Positions 54,388-64,000 of a DNA stretch of 64,000 bases are shown here, in pieces (the stretch's first letter is position 1; the number at the start of each line of letters is the position of its first letter). The notes beneath the pieces were generated by a model, which worked only from the letters and a program-made list of their open reading frames with translations, was not told the DNA's origin and made no database searches. The stretch spans positions 5,704,001 through 5,768,000 of the forward strand of contig NC_053202.1 of NCBI RefSeq assembly GCF_905163445.1. The letters run 5' to 3'. The translations under genes were made by a program, and so were the position numbers. This DNA is from Pararge aegeria. Its lineage: Eukaryota; Arthropoda; Insecta; Lepidoptera; Nymphalidae.

Positions 54388-55685
54388 TCCACGCGCCAGT
54401 GCTAGTCAACTCAGGGCGATATGTCACAATACTGTCCGACTGACTGCACTAGCACTTATGCCCGAACATACTCGTGACATTTAATAGTACATACCTTCTA
54501 AAAAAATTATCCCTTTTTAAACCAACATTGTGAAATAGTCAATTTACTTTAGTGCCGAGATTGTGTGTCACCGAAATAACGAAATTTTTGATTAATTCAT
54601 TATATAGCAGACATTTTTCTAGTTACTATTAAGATTTTAGCATTGCTCTATCTTTAGGTATATCAAATTACGTTAACAATTAAAAAAATAAAATTCTCTG
54701 AAGAGATTAAAACTTAGCCAAGTTATTCAGTATTATTTAATTCCAAAAATGTTTATAAATAAGTGTAAAATTTATACCCTATAAATAAACGAAATAAATT
54801 ACTATTATGTATAAATAGACAGCAGTTTTCTTTATTTTACGTTTTACTTAACCCAATGATTTCCAATTCACAACGTCTCACTTTACACCCGCTGAATGTT
54901 GCTAGGTTACAAACTTTTTCCCATTTTATGGTTTGGAATATTATAGGTAAAATAATAACTTTCAACTGCTAAATGGTGTGAAGTGACGAACCGTTTGTTC
55001 GAGTGAAATTGGAGTGGTTTTTGATGCTTCAATATTAGTCATGTACCTACACGGTTTCCGTATGCTCTTTACAAAAAAATTACCCTTTTTTTTACGGCGT
55101 GGAGCTGTTTTAACTTGACGCGTGAGTCATTGTTAGCATTGTTGATGAATTTTTATTTGTGTCAATAATTTCATCTTGATAAATTAATTTTAAAATTATG
55201 CCAAAAACTAAAGTTTAAAAAAAACCGCGCACGCACTGCACTACGGAGTTATATTGTATTTCTTTGTGTTATAATAATTATTGAAGAGAATTAAGAAACC
55301 GTTGTGATTTTAAACTCGATGTAACGCAATGCTTCACGATCAAGAAAGAGACAGATTTATTGACGACATATGTATGGGAGGAAATGAGATAGAATACATT
55401 ACACCTTTTGTTTCGTATTTAAGTTACCAAGGAAACCGAATAATATCTAGATAAAGATACAAACACATAAATGTTAAGGACAGAGTGAGATAGAAAACTT
55501 TATACCTTTTTTTAACTATTCATACCATGGAAACTAAATAATAAACCTTACATTTATCCTAATAGTTCTGATACTCTACATCCACCTCAATATCTCGCAG
55601 GCTACTTTTCATCAGTTACACTTCTGCCGTGTGTAAATAAATTGCACAGATTTTGTTTGCATCTTAATGAGTGAACTAGAGAAGA
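54388..55685. other. Intergenic, unclassified
   Basis: Nothing recognised. Confidence 0.4.
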
Positions 55686-55858
55686 CAAACTATTGAAAAA
55701 GTTTACGATTAAAAAAAAAAAGAAGACTGAAAACAAGCGTATTTTTATATTAGCCATGTTATACATATCATACAAACTATTGAAAAAGTTTACGATTTAA
55801 AAAAAAAAGAAGACTGAAAACAAGCGTATTTTTATATTAGCCATGTTATACATATCAT
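55686..55858 (+). repeat. 87-bp direct tandem repeat, two copies
   Basis: CAAACTATTGAAAAAGTTTA starts at 55686 and 55773. The units differ mainly at one base beside the poly(A) run; both end ATGTTATACATATCAT. Confidence 0.85.
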
Positions 55859-56297
55859 TAATGATTCATAATGAAACATGATAAACTGAGTACTCCGATC
55901 AGTTCACGCGTCAAGTTAAGATGAATGAATAACTAACGCTCACCACAAACCCCCAAACTCAGAACCACTAAAGAAGTCAGTGGTAGAGCAAGTAGGTATA
56001 CTCATTGGCAATAATAAAGCAGTGGTTCGCCTGTGGTTTCCCTGCGATTTTTTGTCTGTGTCTAAATCAGAATTCAGATTCTGAGATTTTTCTCCATAAT
56101 TTTCCAGAGCGATTTGTATTTTGTATTGTGTGTGTAAATTGAATTGGCCAATTTGCACCTTTAGTGTTTCGACCGGTGCTTTATTTGTGAAGAATTTTAT
56201 TTAGTTCTTTAATTCTCATTAATCTGTGATCTCCAAGCTTACTTGTCTTTACTGGTTTTTTTTTTCATTATTTCGGCTTGCTTCATAGATCTCCAAA
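55859..56297. other. Upstream region of the OGA gene
   Basis: Should contain the promoter and 5' UTR; no TATA box or initiator can be called with confidence. Confidence 0.35.
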
Positions 56298-56361
56298 ATG
56301 ACTGAATGTTGTCCAGATCAAAACTCTAAACGAAAAGACTTCATTTGCGGTGTGGTCGAAG
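56298..56361 (+). CDS. Oga: OGA exon 1
   Basis: MTECCPDQNSKRKDFICGVVE plus one base, donor gtacga. CCAAAATG is a fair insect start context. Confidence 0.9.
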
Positions 56362-59300
56362 GTACGATTGTTTTTGGAAAACAAAACTAGCTTTAGATTT
56401 ACTATTGCATAGTTAGCATATTTGTTAGGTCAGTGTTAATGACCTATGATATGTTGCAGGATTCTACGGACGCCCGTGGACCACTGAACAGAGGAAAGAC
56501 CTATTCCAAAAGTGAGTAAAGTACATATTGATACTGGCCTACATCAAAATCACTATAATACACATTATAATTTCTTACCAGAATACTATAAGTGTTTAGA
56601 ATAATACTAATAAGTATTCACTTAGTAGTGATTTTTAGAAGAGCTAAATATTTTAAAACAATTTAATTAAACTTATCATTAGCCTTATACTTTGTAATAA
56701 TGAAGATAGCTCATATATGCAGACATAAGCAGTTAACACTAAATTGTATTATGGATTAAGTAACCACAGATTACTTCTAAAAAAATTACTGATATTATGG
56801 CTCTTAGAGTATTTGGATTACGTATTTTGAAGGAGATCACATGTTGTGCTGATTAGATGGATTTAGTCTGAACCATGCTTGCCGAGTGGGACACACTTTT
56901 GGGAATGTTATTGAGAAATTCTCAGGCACAAAGGTTTCCACCCAAAGTTTTTCTTTACTGTTAAAGAAAGTGATATTTTAATTGCTTGAATTGAAATAAC
57001 ACATTCCTCTGATAAGTTTAGTGGTGGTTAGCTGGTGATCAGACTCAGCCACTTGAAAAGGGAGCTTGAAGCCCTAACCACTAGGCTTTCACTGTTTTCT
57101 GAGTGAAAAGTGTTTAAAGTAGAATAAATTCAATAAAAACACAAATTTTTCTCAGGGAAGTTTTGTTTACTAACCTATAAATACAAACAAGCTCCAATAG
57201 AATGGCAGGTTCTATTTATTATCCAAGAATAAGGTTTATCAAGTAGTTTATGAAAACACACATTTTTTATATTGCAGAAACAATTTTCATACAATGTTTC
57301 AGAGATTGGTAACACACATTGTTTTGAATAACAATTACAAAATCACATTATAAACCAAAATATTACAATTTTTTTTGTTTGAATCATCTGATAATGTACC
57401 AAACAGTTTTGTGAACACTTAGCTGTTCATTGCTGATATTGATATTTTTGGCATTTGAAGTTAGGGCCCATCAATAGAAGCATTCATCATATTTTGTAGA
57501 CTTGCCAGCCGTACATATATTTTAGAAGAGAATTTTATAATAAATATTGTCCCGAGAAGTACTAACCCCATGCTTATTTCCGACACCAAGCTGCATTGCA
57601 GTTGCCAAGTAACATTGTTCGCGTCTGAATTCCATGGTTGCCGGAGTAATTACAGGCACATGAGGCTTAATAGGTTTAAAGAGATTAATATATCACTTTG
57701 TTCAACTGTGAAGGAAAATATTGCCAGGTAACCTGCATACTTAAGAGTTCTTCATAATGTTCTTGAAGGTGTGTGAAGTCCACCAATACCCACAGGATTA
57801 GTGTGGTGGAATACTGCCTTAACCCCTTGTGTTACTTACTACTGCCTTAACCCATGCCCTGTTGTGGGCTGGTTATGGGTTGATATGATGATGATAATGA
57901 TAAGGCAGTAACTCCTTCAGATTTATGTACACAGGGCGACCCATCGCAGGATGAGTTCCTCGCATACCCTCCAATGGGTTTCTTTGTTTGTAGGCAATAG
58001 GTTTCCACAAGTGTTTATTGCAGTTCATATTATAGCGTCATTCAAATTTCACTAAGACCTGGGTACAGTTTATGAAGTCTTTACTGTATTTTGCAATTAA
58101 GCAACACTCCTGTATCTTAGTTTTTATACTCAGTTAAACAAAAATGGTTATACTCATTTATTTTCTTTCCGTTTTGTATGCATGCTGTAGATTAAACTCA
58201 AAATGAATAGCTTAAGTTGTAAACACTTCTTTTTTCTCATCATTAGTCATATTGCAGGCTTCAAAAATGGGGTCTAGACATGTATGTCTACGCTCCAAAA
58301 GACGACTACAAGCATCGAGCATACTGGAGAGAACTCTACACTGTAGAGGAGGCAGAACACTTAACTTCCCTTATAACAGAGGCAAAATCGCATGGCATAA
58401 CATTCTGCTACGCTCTGTCCCCGGGACTGGACATAACATACAGTAGTCAGAAAGAAATAACTATTTTGAAAAGAAAATTGGAGCAGGTAAAATTTTTCCC
58501 TGTATATTTTTTATATATTATAACAGTCCACTGCTTGTCTAAAGTCTTTTCTAATGGGTGGATTTGGTGATGGACTGATGCTGATTGTGTAAATAAATAA
58601 TAAAAATATACTACACAGTGCCATCTAGCCCCAAAGTAAGTGTATCTTGTGTTATGGGTACTAAGATAGCTGATGATTTTTTATCTTTTATCAATACAAT
58701 ATATATAAATACTTATTATATACAGATAAACACCTGACACTGAAAAACATTCATGTTCATCAAACAAACATTTTCCAGTGGCAACTACGTATTCTGATCA
58801 ACTGTCAACACACTACATACTTTTGAAAAAGAATAGCTAATGACTAAATACCAGACAGCACTTCCACCTTTTTTTGTAAATCAAATTTAGTAATAATAAT
58901 ATTATTATCATTATATTTTCTAAAAAACAGTTTAAACAGGATAACTAAATTTATGATAGTTTTCAGTGCTCTCCCCAGTTAACAGTTGCAATAAGTCATA
59001 GGCTTTGTGTTTTTAATTACAAAATTTCAAAGTACATAATTATTAATATCTAGTCTATCTATTAATAGTAGTATTTAATATATCAAAGGCAATGGCAGTC
59101 TGGAATGGTAAACTTGAAGAGATATTGCTGTTTGTTAAACCCAGAAGGGGCTATAAGCGTTGTACTAGTATGAAGGACTATAACAATAAACCAACAAACA
59201 TTAAGTTAAAAGTAATGTTCATTCTATGATTAAGACAGCTTGAGCTGCTATAAGTTACTTACGTTACGTTTACAACTGTTTAATATTGCTAAGGATTGTG

Positions 59301-62300
59301 GGAGCTGCTTGGCCTCCTTGCTTCCAATCAAAAATGAAGAGACCTTACCTTGTTTATTTTTTACAGGTCTCCCAATTTGGATGCATGTGTTTTGCGCTAC
59401 TCTTTGATGATATTGAGCCTGAAATGACCGAGGCAGACAAGCAGATATTCCAGAGCTTTGCACACGCACAGGTAACTGACCATACTGTATCATACCTCAT
59501 GTGACATACAGTTGAAACCCAGTAGCAGAATATGGTTGCTAATTGGAGCAGATGAAGCCCAACAAAGTGTGTCAACGCTTTTGGAGTATATGTGATTGCA
59601 TCATGGCAGCATTGACCTTGACACTTAGTCAACCCATCAGTTTTTATTTTTAATTCCACTACAAGTTAGCCCTTGACTGCAATCTCACTTGGTGGTAAGT
59701 GATGATGCAGTCTGAGATGGTAGCGGGCTAACCTGTTAGTTAGTATGGTAGCCATACCCCTAATCGTTTTCTACACGACATTGGAACACTAAATTGTTTA
59801 TCTGCAGGTTTTTGTAGGTAGGATGGTATCTAGCAACGGCCAAAGCCTCCCACCCGACCAGACCAGAGGAAATTCAGAAATTATAAATTGCTTAATTGCT
59901 TGGAATCCAACCTGGGACCTCATACTTAAATTCTCAGTACTCACTGTTGCAAACTCTAGTATCTTTGTCAAGGCCTCTTTGTGCCAGTATAATGCCAACG
60001 TTTGTAGACCGATAAACCTCTCTGTTACAGATCTACATGGATTGTTAATAGTTTTTGGTTTAGTACTTTTTTAGTTTTCTTTTGGCCATAGACAAAAATG
60101 ATTGTGCTGTATACACCTATAATTGATTGTTGTAACAGCACTAGACCGTATTTGTAATTCTTACTGCTGTTTTATTTTATGAATTTTATTACAATGAAAT
60201 GCTAATGTGTCTTGTCAATAAATAGTAATAATAATAATGTTCACCAGGTTTCGGTGACAAATGAAATCCATCAACATCTGGGATGCCCTAAGTTCCTGCT
60301 GTGCCCTACGCAGTATTGTTCCACGAGAGCTGTACCAACTGTCATTGCCTCGGAATACCTGAATACCCTCGGAACTAAACTCTCTCAAGAAATTGATATA
60401 ATGTGGACTGGTAGGAATATATTTAACTTGTTAAACTTATAGGACCTTTTTAATAAACGAGGCATAATGTTGAAATGTGTTTTCACATAGATGTGATATT
60501 AACCATTAAGTCTTCGGAACTAAGCTCTGTCAAGAGATTAATATTATGTAGACTGGTAAGAATATATTGAACTTGTTAAACTTATAGGACCTTTTTAATA
60601 AATGTGGCATTATGTTGAAATGTGTTTTAACATAGATGACATATTAAGTATTAAGTCTTCGGAACTAAGCTCTCTCAAGAGATTGATATAATGTGGACTG
60701 GTAAGAATATATTTAACCTGTTAAACTTATAGAACCTTTTTAATAAACGTGGCATTATGTTGTAATGTGTTTTCACATAGATGCAATATTAACCATTAGG
60801 TCTTCGGAACTAAGCTCTGTCAAGAGATTAACATTATGTATACTGGTAAGAATATATTGAACTTGTTAAACTTATAGGACCTTTTTAATAAATGTGGCAT
60901 TATGTTGAAATGTGTTTTAACATAGATGACATATTAAGTATTAAGTCTTCGGAACTAAGCTCTCTCAAGAGATTGATATAATGTGGACTGGTAAGAATAT
61001 ATTTAACTCGTTAAACTAATAGGACCTTTTTATAAAACGTGTCATAACGTTGAAATGTGTTTTCACTGATGCAATATTAACCATTTAGTGCCTCCTTTGA
61101 AGCAGAACAGTGGATCCTAATGCCTATGTCCATCGTGGTGGACTATGCCCTAAACCCTTCCCATCATGTTCAACCCATTCCCGTCCCTATAATGGGCCAG
61201 CAATGGGTTGACAATGATGAATGTATAAAAAAGTCTATCCTACCTGTAATTTATTTATTTATTAAGAGCACTAACAACATGCATATTACACGTTTTTAAA
61301 CATAGAACACACACAAAAACATGGACTGATATAAGTGCACATAGCATTGACAAAGCAAGTAATCAAATAAAAAAATAAATTTGTGCCCACTATTCAATAA
61401 CAGACCTTTTTTTTCAGGACCCAAAGTGATATCGAAAACACTAACAACTGAATGCATAGAGGAGATAACCCAGGTGTTGCGCCGACCGCCGGTCATTTGG
61501 GACAACCTGCACGCCAATGATTACGATCAAAAGAGAATTTTCTTGGGTGAGCAATAACATTCAAATGTATTACTAAACTAGCCGTCCCCGATTTGCATAT
61601 AAATTTCGTTTTCAGTAGTAGTATAGCTTGGGGAAGTACTATAGCCATGCTCACATCATTGCTGTGTTCCGGCGTAATGGCGTTTCCTGAGTGTATGATC
61701 TGATAACAATATATAAGCAAAATACTTAAATTATAAACTTATCTTATATCTTTAAACGAGCAATTCTTGTATATATATAATTGGAATCTCGGAATCGGCT
61801 CCAAAGATTTTCATAAAATTTAGTATACAGGGGGTTTCGAGGGCGATAAATCGATCTAGCTAGGATTCATTTTTAGAAAATGTCATTTTATTTGTGTTTT
61901 CCGGTAATAACCGATTTGGTGCAACGAAGTTGCACGGGTCAGCTAGTATTAATTTTCCTAAATACTTTACATACATATATAACTTAACACCTGATTCTAA
62001 TTTACTAATAACAATTTGAACATACAAAGATACATATCAACATTCACGAACTTACATTTACGATCGTACCTACCGGTCTAATTAATTCATTGTCCATACC
62101 GATCTCGCAGTTGAAACGCAATAACTCACGACTGGTTTTATCACGTCGTCGTTCGCTTGTAAATACACTTTGGTCTCCTATTTAACCCCTCTGGTGTTGA
62201 AGTTTTTATAAAACCCGAAAAAACTTTTTACCACTTTAAATTTCAACTTGAATATTTATTTTTTCGGGATAACTTGAATAATTTTCATGCACACCTTAGT

Positions 62301-63157
62301 CCAGTATTTTATAAAAGAGCCTATAGCTCTCGCCAAAAATTGGGTTTGTCATAAATTGTACTTATATTTAGTTTTAAATTTGCAAATGTGGTTATCGCCA
62401 TCATCTCACTACCGTGTAATTCTTATGTATGCATCAAAAGTGCCAACTATGGGCCTACTTGAAAAAAGATACTAGATTTTGACTTTGAATTTGACCTCTT
62501 CTGTTCCTGGTCCTTTTCCGCACTTGGTTGGTCTGGAACCGTCCGTTGTACGTATGGCCACTGATGCGGCTCCCCGCTGGATCACTCCAGCCAGCCGAGC
62601 TCACTCCAGAAGCTTAGCAGGCCGCCCAGGTCGCCGAGTTCTTTATGGAGAGTTGTTGAGGAACCAAGGTGTGCTGTGCGTTGTTCTGCTACTCCATTGC
62701 ATTGGAGCATTACATGTATCTTTGTTTCTTCCGTCTCCATGCATGTTCTGCAGAGAGGACTGTCAGTTATACCTAAAATGGAAAGGTGTTTGTTTAGTGG
62801 GCAGTGGGCCTGTTATCATACCTACAACTGTCCTTAGTTTAAACCGATTTAGTTGCAGTAATTTTGTTGTTAATACGAATATAGTTATCGCCATCATCTC
62901 GCTACCGTGTAATTCTCATGTGTTCTCAAAAGTGTCACCTATGGGCCTACTTGAATAAAGATATTTTGACTTTGACTTTGATTTTCATCATGCTTCTATT
63001 ATTTACTTTTCAGGTCCCTACTGTGGCCGAAAACCAGAACTAATACCGCTATTGCGTGGAGTGCTGTCCAATCCGAATTGTGAATACAACGCCAATATGA
63101 TACCCATATGGACATTGGCACACTGGGCTAGATGCAGTTTGAACGCACCTCCGCATA
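56298..63157 (+). CDS. Oga: Protein O-GlcNAcase (OGA), N-terminal GH84 part; 3' exons outside window
   Basis: Seven exons join in phase (886 nt, 295 aa plus one base): 56298-56361, 56460-56511, 58258-58486, 59367-59471, 60248-60410, 61418-61546, 63014-63157. OGA removes O-linked GlcNAc from Ser/Thr of nuclear and cytosolic proteins. GH84 signatures: CGVVEGFYGRPWT, YAPKDDYKHR, ALSPGLDITYS, the catalytic Asp pair in ALLFDDIEPEM (D129-D130; D174/D175 in human), MWTGPKVISK, and VIWDNLHANDYDQKR (N234 and D239 are likely substrate contacts). Human OGA is 916 aa; the stalk and acetyltransferase-like C-terminus lie beyond 64000. The start ATG gives MTECCPDQNSKRKDF, shorter than the human N-terminal leader. 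Intron 5 holds the 145-bp tandem copies of the end of exon 5. Confidence 0.95.
56460..56511 (+). CDS. Oga: OGA exon 2
   Basis: Acceptor tatgttgcag, donor gtgagt. Encodes GFYGRPWTTEQRKDLFQ plus two bases; a small 52-nt exon. Confidence 0.93.
56855..57090 (-). mobile_element. SINE-A, diverged, minus strand
   Basis: GAAATTCTCAGGCACAAAGG, AAAGTGATATTTTAATTGCT, and CCCTAACCACTAGGCTTTCA (inverted A-box region). Confidence 0.6.
57570..57675 (-). repeat. Family E fragment
   Basis: CATGCTTATTTCCGACACCA, ATGGTTGCCGGAGTAATTAC, AGGCACATGAGGCTTAA. Confidence 0.5.
57690..57903 (+). mobile_element. SINE-A, plus strand, with internal duplication
   Basis: CTTCATAATGTTCTTGAAGG, GTGTGAAGTCCACCAATACC, ACTGCCTTAACCC twice, then GGGTTGATATGATGATGATA. 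Confidence 0.65.
58258..58486 (+). CDS. Oga: OGA exon 3
   Basis: Acceptor gtcatattgcag, donor gtaaaa. Encodes LQKWGLDMYVYAPKDDYKHR, AYWRELYTVEEAEHL, ALSPGLDITYSSQKEI and KRKLEQ; phase 0 end. Confidence 0.95.
58487..59366. other. OGA intron 3
   Basis: Contains a SINE-B copy at 58605-58790; the rest is unclassified. Confidence 0.45.
58605..58790 (-). mobile_element. SINE-B, minus strand, in OGA intron 3
   Basis: CATCTAGCCCCAAAGTAAGT, GGGTACTAAGATAGCTGATG, CACTGAAAAACATTCATGTT; the tRNA-like head is lost. Confidence 0.65.
59367..59471 (+). CDS. Oga: OGA exon 4 (catalytic Asp-Asp)
   Basis: Acceptor attttttacag, donor gtaact. Encodes VSQFGCMCFALLFDDIEPEM, TEADKQIFQSFAHAQ; 35 codons, phase 0 at both ends. 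Confidence 0.95.
59645..59915 (-). mobile_element. SINE-C, minus strand, in OGA intron 4
   Basis: TTCCACTACAAGTTAGCCCT, GTGGTAAGTGATGATGCAGT, GGAACACTAAATTGTTTATC, GAATCCAACCTGGGACCTCA (degraded inverted B-box). Confidence 0.65.
60248..60410 (+). CDS. Oga: OGA exon 5
   Basis: Acceptor atgttcaccag, donor gtagga (weak at +4). Encodes VSVTNEIHQHLGCPKFLLCP, TQYCSTRAVPTVIASEYLNT, LGTKLSQEIDIMWT plus one base. Confidence 0.95.
60369..61093 (+). repeat. Five 145-bp tandem units: OGA exon 5 end, donor and intron start
   Basis: TCGGAAC begins units at 60369 (true exon), 60514, 60659, 60804 and 60949. Donors follow at 60411, 60556, 60701, 60846 and 60991, all exactly 145 apart. Units 1, 3, 5 (type A) carry ATTGATATAATGTGGACTG; units 2 and 4 (type B) carry ATTAATATTATGTA(G/T)ACTG. 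B units contain a stop in the copied exon frame; A units do not. Confidence 0.93.
61094..61222 (+). mobile_element. SINE-A 3' fragment after the tandem array
   Basis: CATCGTGGTGGACTATGCCC, CTATAATGGGCCAGCAATGG, GTTGACAATGATGAATG; partly rearranged. Confidence 0.55.
61418..61546 (+). CDS. Oga: OGA exon 6
   Basis: Acceptor tttttttcag, donor gtgagc. Encodes (G)PKVISKTLTTECIEEITQ, VLRRPPVIWDNLHANDYDQK and RIFL plus one base. Confidence 0.95.
61570..61950 (+). repeat. Family G repeat in OGA intron 6
   Basis: ACTAGCCGTCCCCGATTTGC start; GATCTAGCTAGGATTCATTT; end CCGATTTGGTGCAACGAAGT-TGCACGGGTCAGCTAGT. Confidence 0.6.
62392..62985 (+). repeat. Two direct copies of a LINE 3' end (TTTGACTTTGA tails)
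   Basis: Blocks at 62392-62490 and 62885-62985 share TTATCGCCATCATCTC, CTACCGTGTAATTCT and TATGGGCCTACTTGAA(A/T)AAAGAT followed by TTTTGACTTTGA repeats (motif quoted in parts). The 394 bp between are element sequence without a convincing gene. Confidence 0.6.
63014..63157 (+). CDS. Oga: OGA exon 7
   Basis: Acceptor tttacttttcag, donor gtaagt. Encodes PYCGRKPELIPLLRGVLSNP, NCEYNANMIPIWTLAHWARC, SLNAPPH plus one base. Last coding exon inside the window. Confidence 0.94.
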
Positions 63158-63298
63158 GTAAGTATACTTTTTTTTCTTTTTTTTTTTATCCTATTTTTAA
63201 GAGATGATTCGCTGGGCGAATATGCCTCTACATATAACTGCATACAGTACTAGTACTGCATACAGCAGTAGCCAGGACTTTCATCGAGATAGGAATTG

Positions 63299-63583
63299 TT
63301 ATTGTCTCTTCTCGATACCAATCCCAACCAATCGCAACAGTTTTCTTGCTGTCATTGAATGTGGGTAGGCCAGCACACTGTTAAAATATCCAACGGATAT
63401 TATAAGAATTAGAATTAGAATAATCTTATTAAAGTGCTGTCGTCGGTAACTTTCGTTCCGGGCACATTCCATTAGAATATGGACAATGTCTTCGACCACA
63501 TTGCAGACCCTACAATTGGGTGTATCAACTTTTTCGTAAGCAAATTTATTTGATGGAATATGCCCGGAGCGAAGGCGCATCAT
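63299..63583 (-). pseudogene. Non-LTR retrotransposon polyprotein C-terminal fragment (after RNase H)
   Basis: The minus frame reads MMRLRSGHIPSNKFAYEKVD, PNCRVCNVVEDIVHILMECA, RNESYRRQHF. The R-x-R-S-G-H, C-x2-C and H-I-x-x-E-C pattern is the zinc-knuckle-like end of Jockey/R1-type ORF2. Inserted antisense in OGA intron 7. Confidence 0.75.
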
Positions 63584-63659
63584 AAGTGTTATGTCAGGTC
63601 GGTTATCTTTGAAGCAACTTGTAGAACTACCTTTTAACTTTAGAAGACAGTTTTTTTTT

Positions 63660-63900
63660 TATTGCACCACGTTAGAAAATACGATCCAGTTGGGTAGGTC
63701 CAATTTCGAGAAAGATTTGAACCGCCGAATCCAACTCAGATGGGCAGCGTTCGGGAAACTTCGTGACATCTTCTCGTCCAAAATCCCTCAGTGCCTGAAA
63801 ACTAAAGTCTTCGAACAGTGCGTGTTGCCAGTGATGACTTACGGATCTGAGGCGTGGTCACTAACTATGGGCCTCATAAGAAGGCTCAGAGTCACTCAGA
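63660..63900 (+). pseudogene. RTE-like ORF2 fragment
   Basis: The plus frame reads NLDLNRRIQLRWAAFGKLRD, IFSSKIPQCLKTKVFEQCVL, PVMTYGSEAWSLTMGLIRRL-RVTQS. It ends where the copy at 32930-33318 begins (MGLIRRLRVTQ), so the two overlap in the parent element. Confidence 0.8.
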
Positions 63901-63904
63901 GTGT

Positions 63905-64000
63905 AATTTATAATTTCTTCAATCCTTATACTTCACACCAAACAGATCTTCGGCAATGTACCCTCTACGCACGTTTCGCTCCGGAACCGGAGCATCCTCA
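63905..64000 (-). repeat. Family F copy, running off the window
   Basis: AATTTATAATTTCTTCAATC, CACACCAAACAGATCTTCGG, CCGGAGCATCCTCA; it begins abruptly inside the RTE fragment's frame. Confidence 0.6.

Larger units (their letters stand above)
56512..58257. other. OGA intron 2 with SINE-A and family E insertions
   Basis: Contains SINE-A minus (56855-57090), family E minus (57570-57675) and SINE-A plus (57690-57903); otherwise A+T-rich. Confidence 0.6.

Noticed and set aside
62479..62958. 159-codon ORF
   Set aside because: Lies between two LINE 3' ends in an OGA intron and reads across repeat tails; no retrotransposon motif in this frame.
1..64000. CRISPR array, prokaryotic operon or phage element
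   Set aside because: Introns, SINEs and animal gene families show this is an insect nuclear genome; the tandem arrays have no spacer-repeat pattern.

Overview
This is a 64-kb piece of a lepidopteran (moth or butterfly) nuclear genome. It is A+T-rich, its genes are split by large introns with GT..AG borders, and it is crowded with retroposons and small DNA elements of kinds typical of Lepidoptera. Four protein genes can be assembled by hand, joining exons by splice sites, phase and family similarity. (1) 146-1730, plus strand: the last three exons of an F-box/LRR-type protein. (2) 4096-14248, minus strand: a complete two-exon Trc8/RNF139 ER RING-H2 ubiquitin ligase (669 aa, one 8.1-kb intron). 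(3) 37884-51233, plus strand: a complete nine-exon coding sequence for Glass, the five-zinc-finger photoreceptor transcription factor (482 aa). (4) 56298-63157, plus strand: the first seven coding exons (295 aa, most of the GH84 catalytic domain) of protein O-GlcNAcase (OGA), which runs off the right edge. Genes 1 and 2 are tail to tail; about 23.6 kb of repeat-rich DNA separates Trc8 from glass; glass and OGA are head to tail about 5 kb apart. The products act in unrelated processes (ubiquitin ligation, ER protein turnover, eye development, O-GlcNAc removal), and nothing suggests a joint pathway.

Repeat families used in the entries (my own labels). SINE-A: tRNA-derived, head like AGCCCAGTGGTTAGGAC, body with TGCATGCCTGAGAG, tail ending in ATGATGATGA. 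SINE-B: head CGATTGGCGCAGTGGGCAGC, body ATGTTTTTCAGTGTCTGGG. SINE-C: head CTTGGCGCAGCGATGAGC, body GACAAAGACGTGCCG. Family D: starts AGCTGTTGCCCGCG, ends TTTATAATATTAGTAGGAT. Family E: contains CAGCATTGCAACAATGCTG. Family F: contains AAGATCTGTTTGGTGTG and GATTCTCCTGCTTTTCGCGG. Family G: ends GAAGTTGCACGGGTCAGC. There are also non-LTR (RTE-like and CR1/Jockey-like) remnants and several TIR elements, two of them with clean 8-bp target duplications.

The most unusual signal occurs twice. In both glass (37961-38620) and OGA (60369-61093) the 3' end of a coding exon plus its splice donor has been tandemly amplified into the following intron. In OGA the period is exactly 145 bp, five copies, arranged A-B-A-B-A; the A copies keep the encoded peptide unchanged. 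In glass, one of three extra copies keeps an open frame and a better donor than the true one. Other notable items: a 20-bp minisatellite built from a tRNA-like A-box (42901-43089), a NAGNAG acceptor in glass exon 3, a SINE insertion about 6 bases from a glass splice donor, and nested SINE/MITE insertions. No promoter, tRNA gene or CRISPR-like feature could be supported; transcript ends are guesses.
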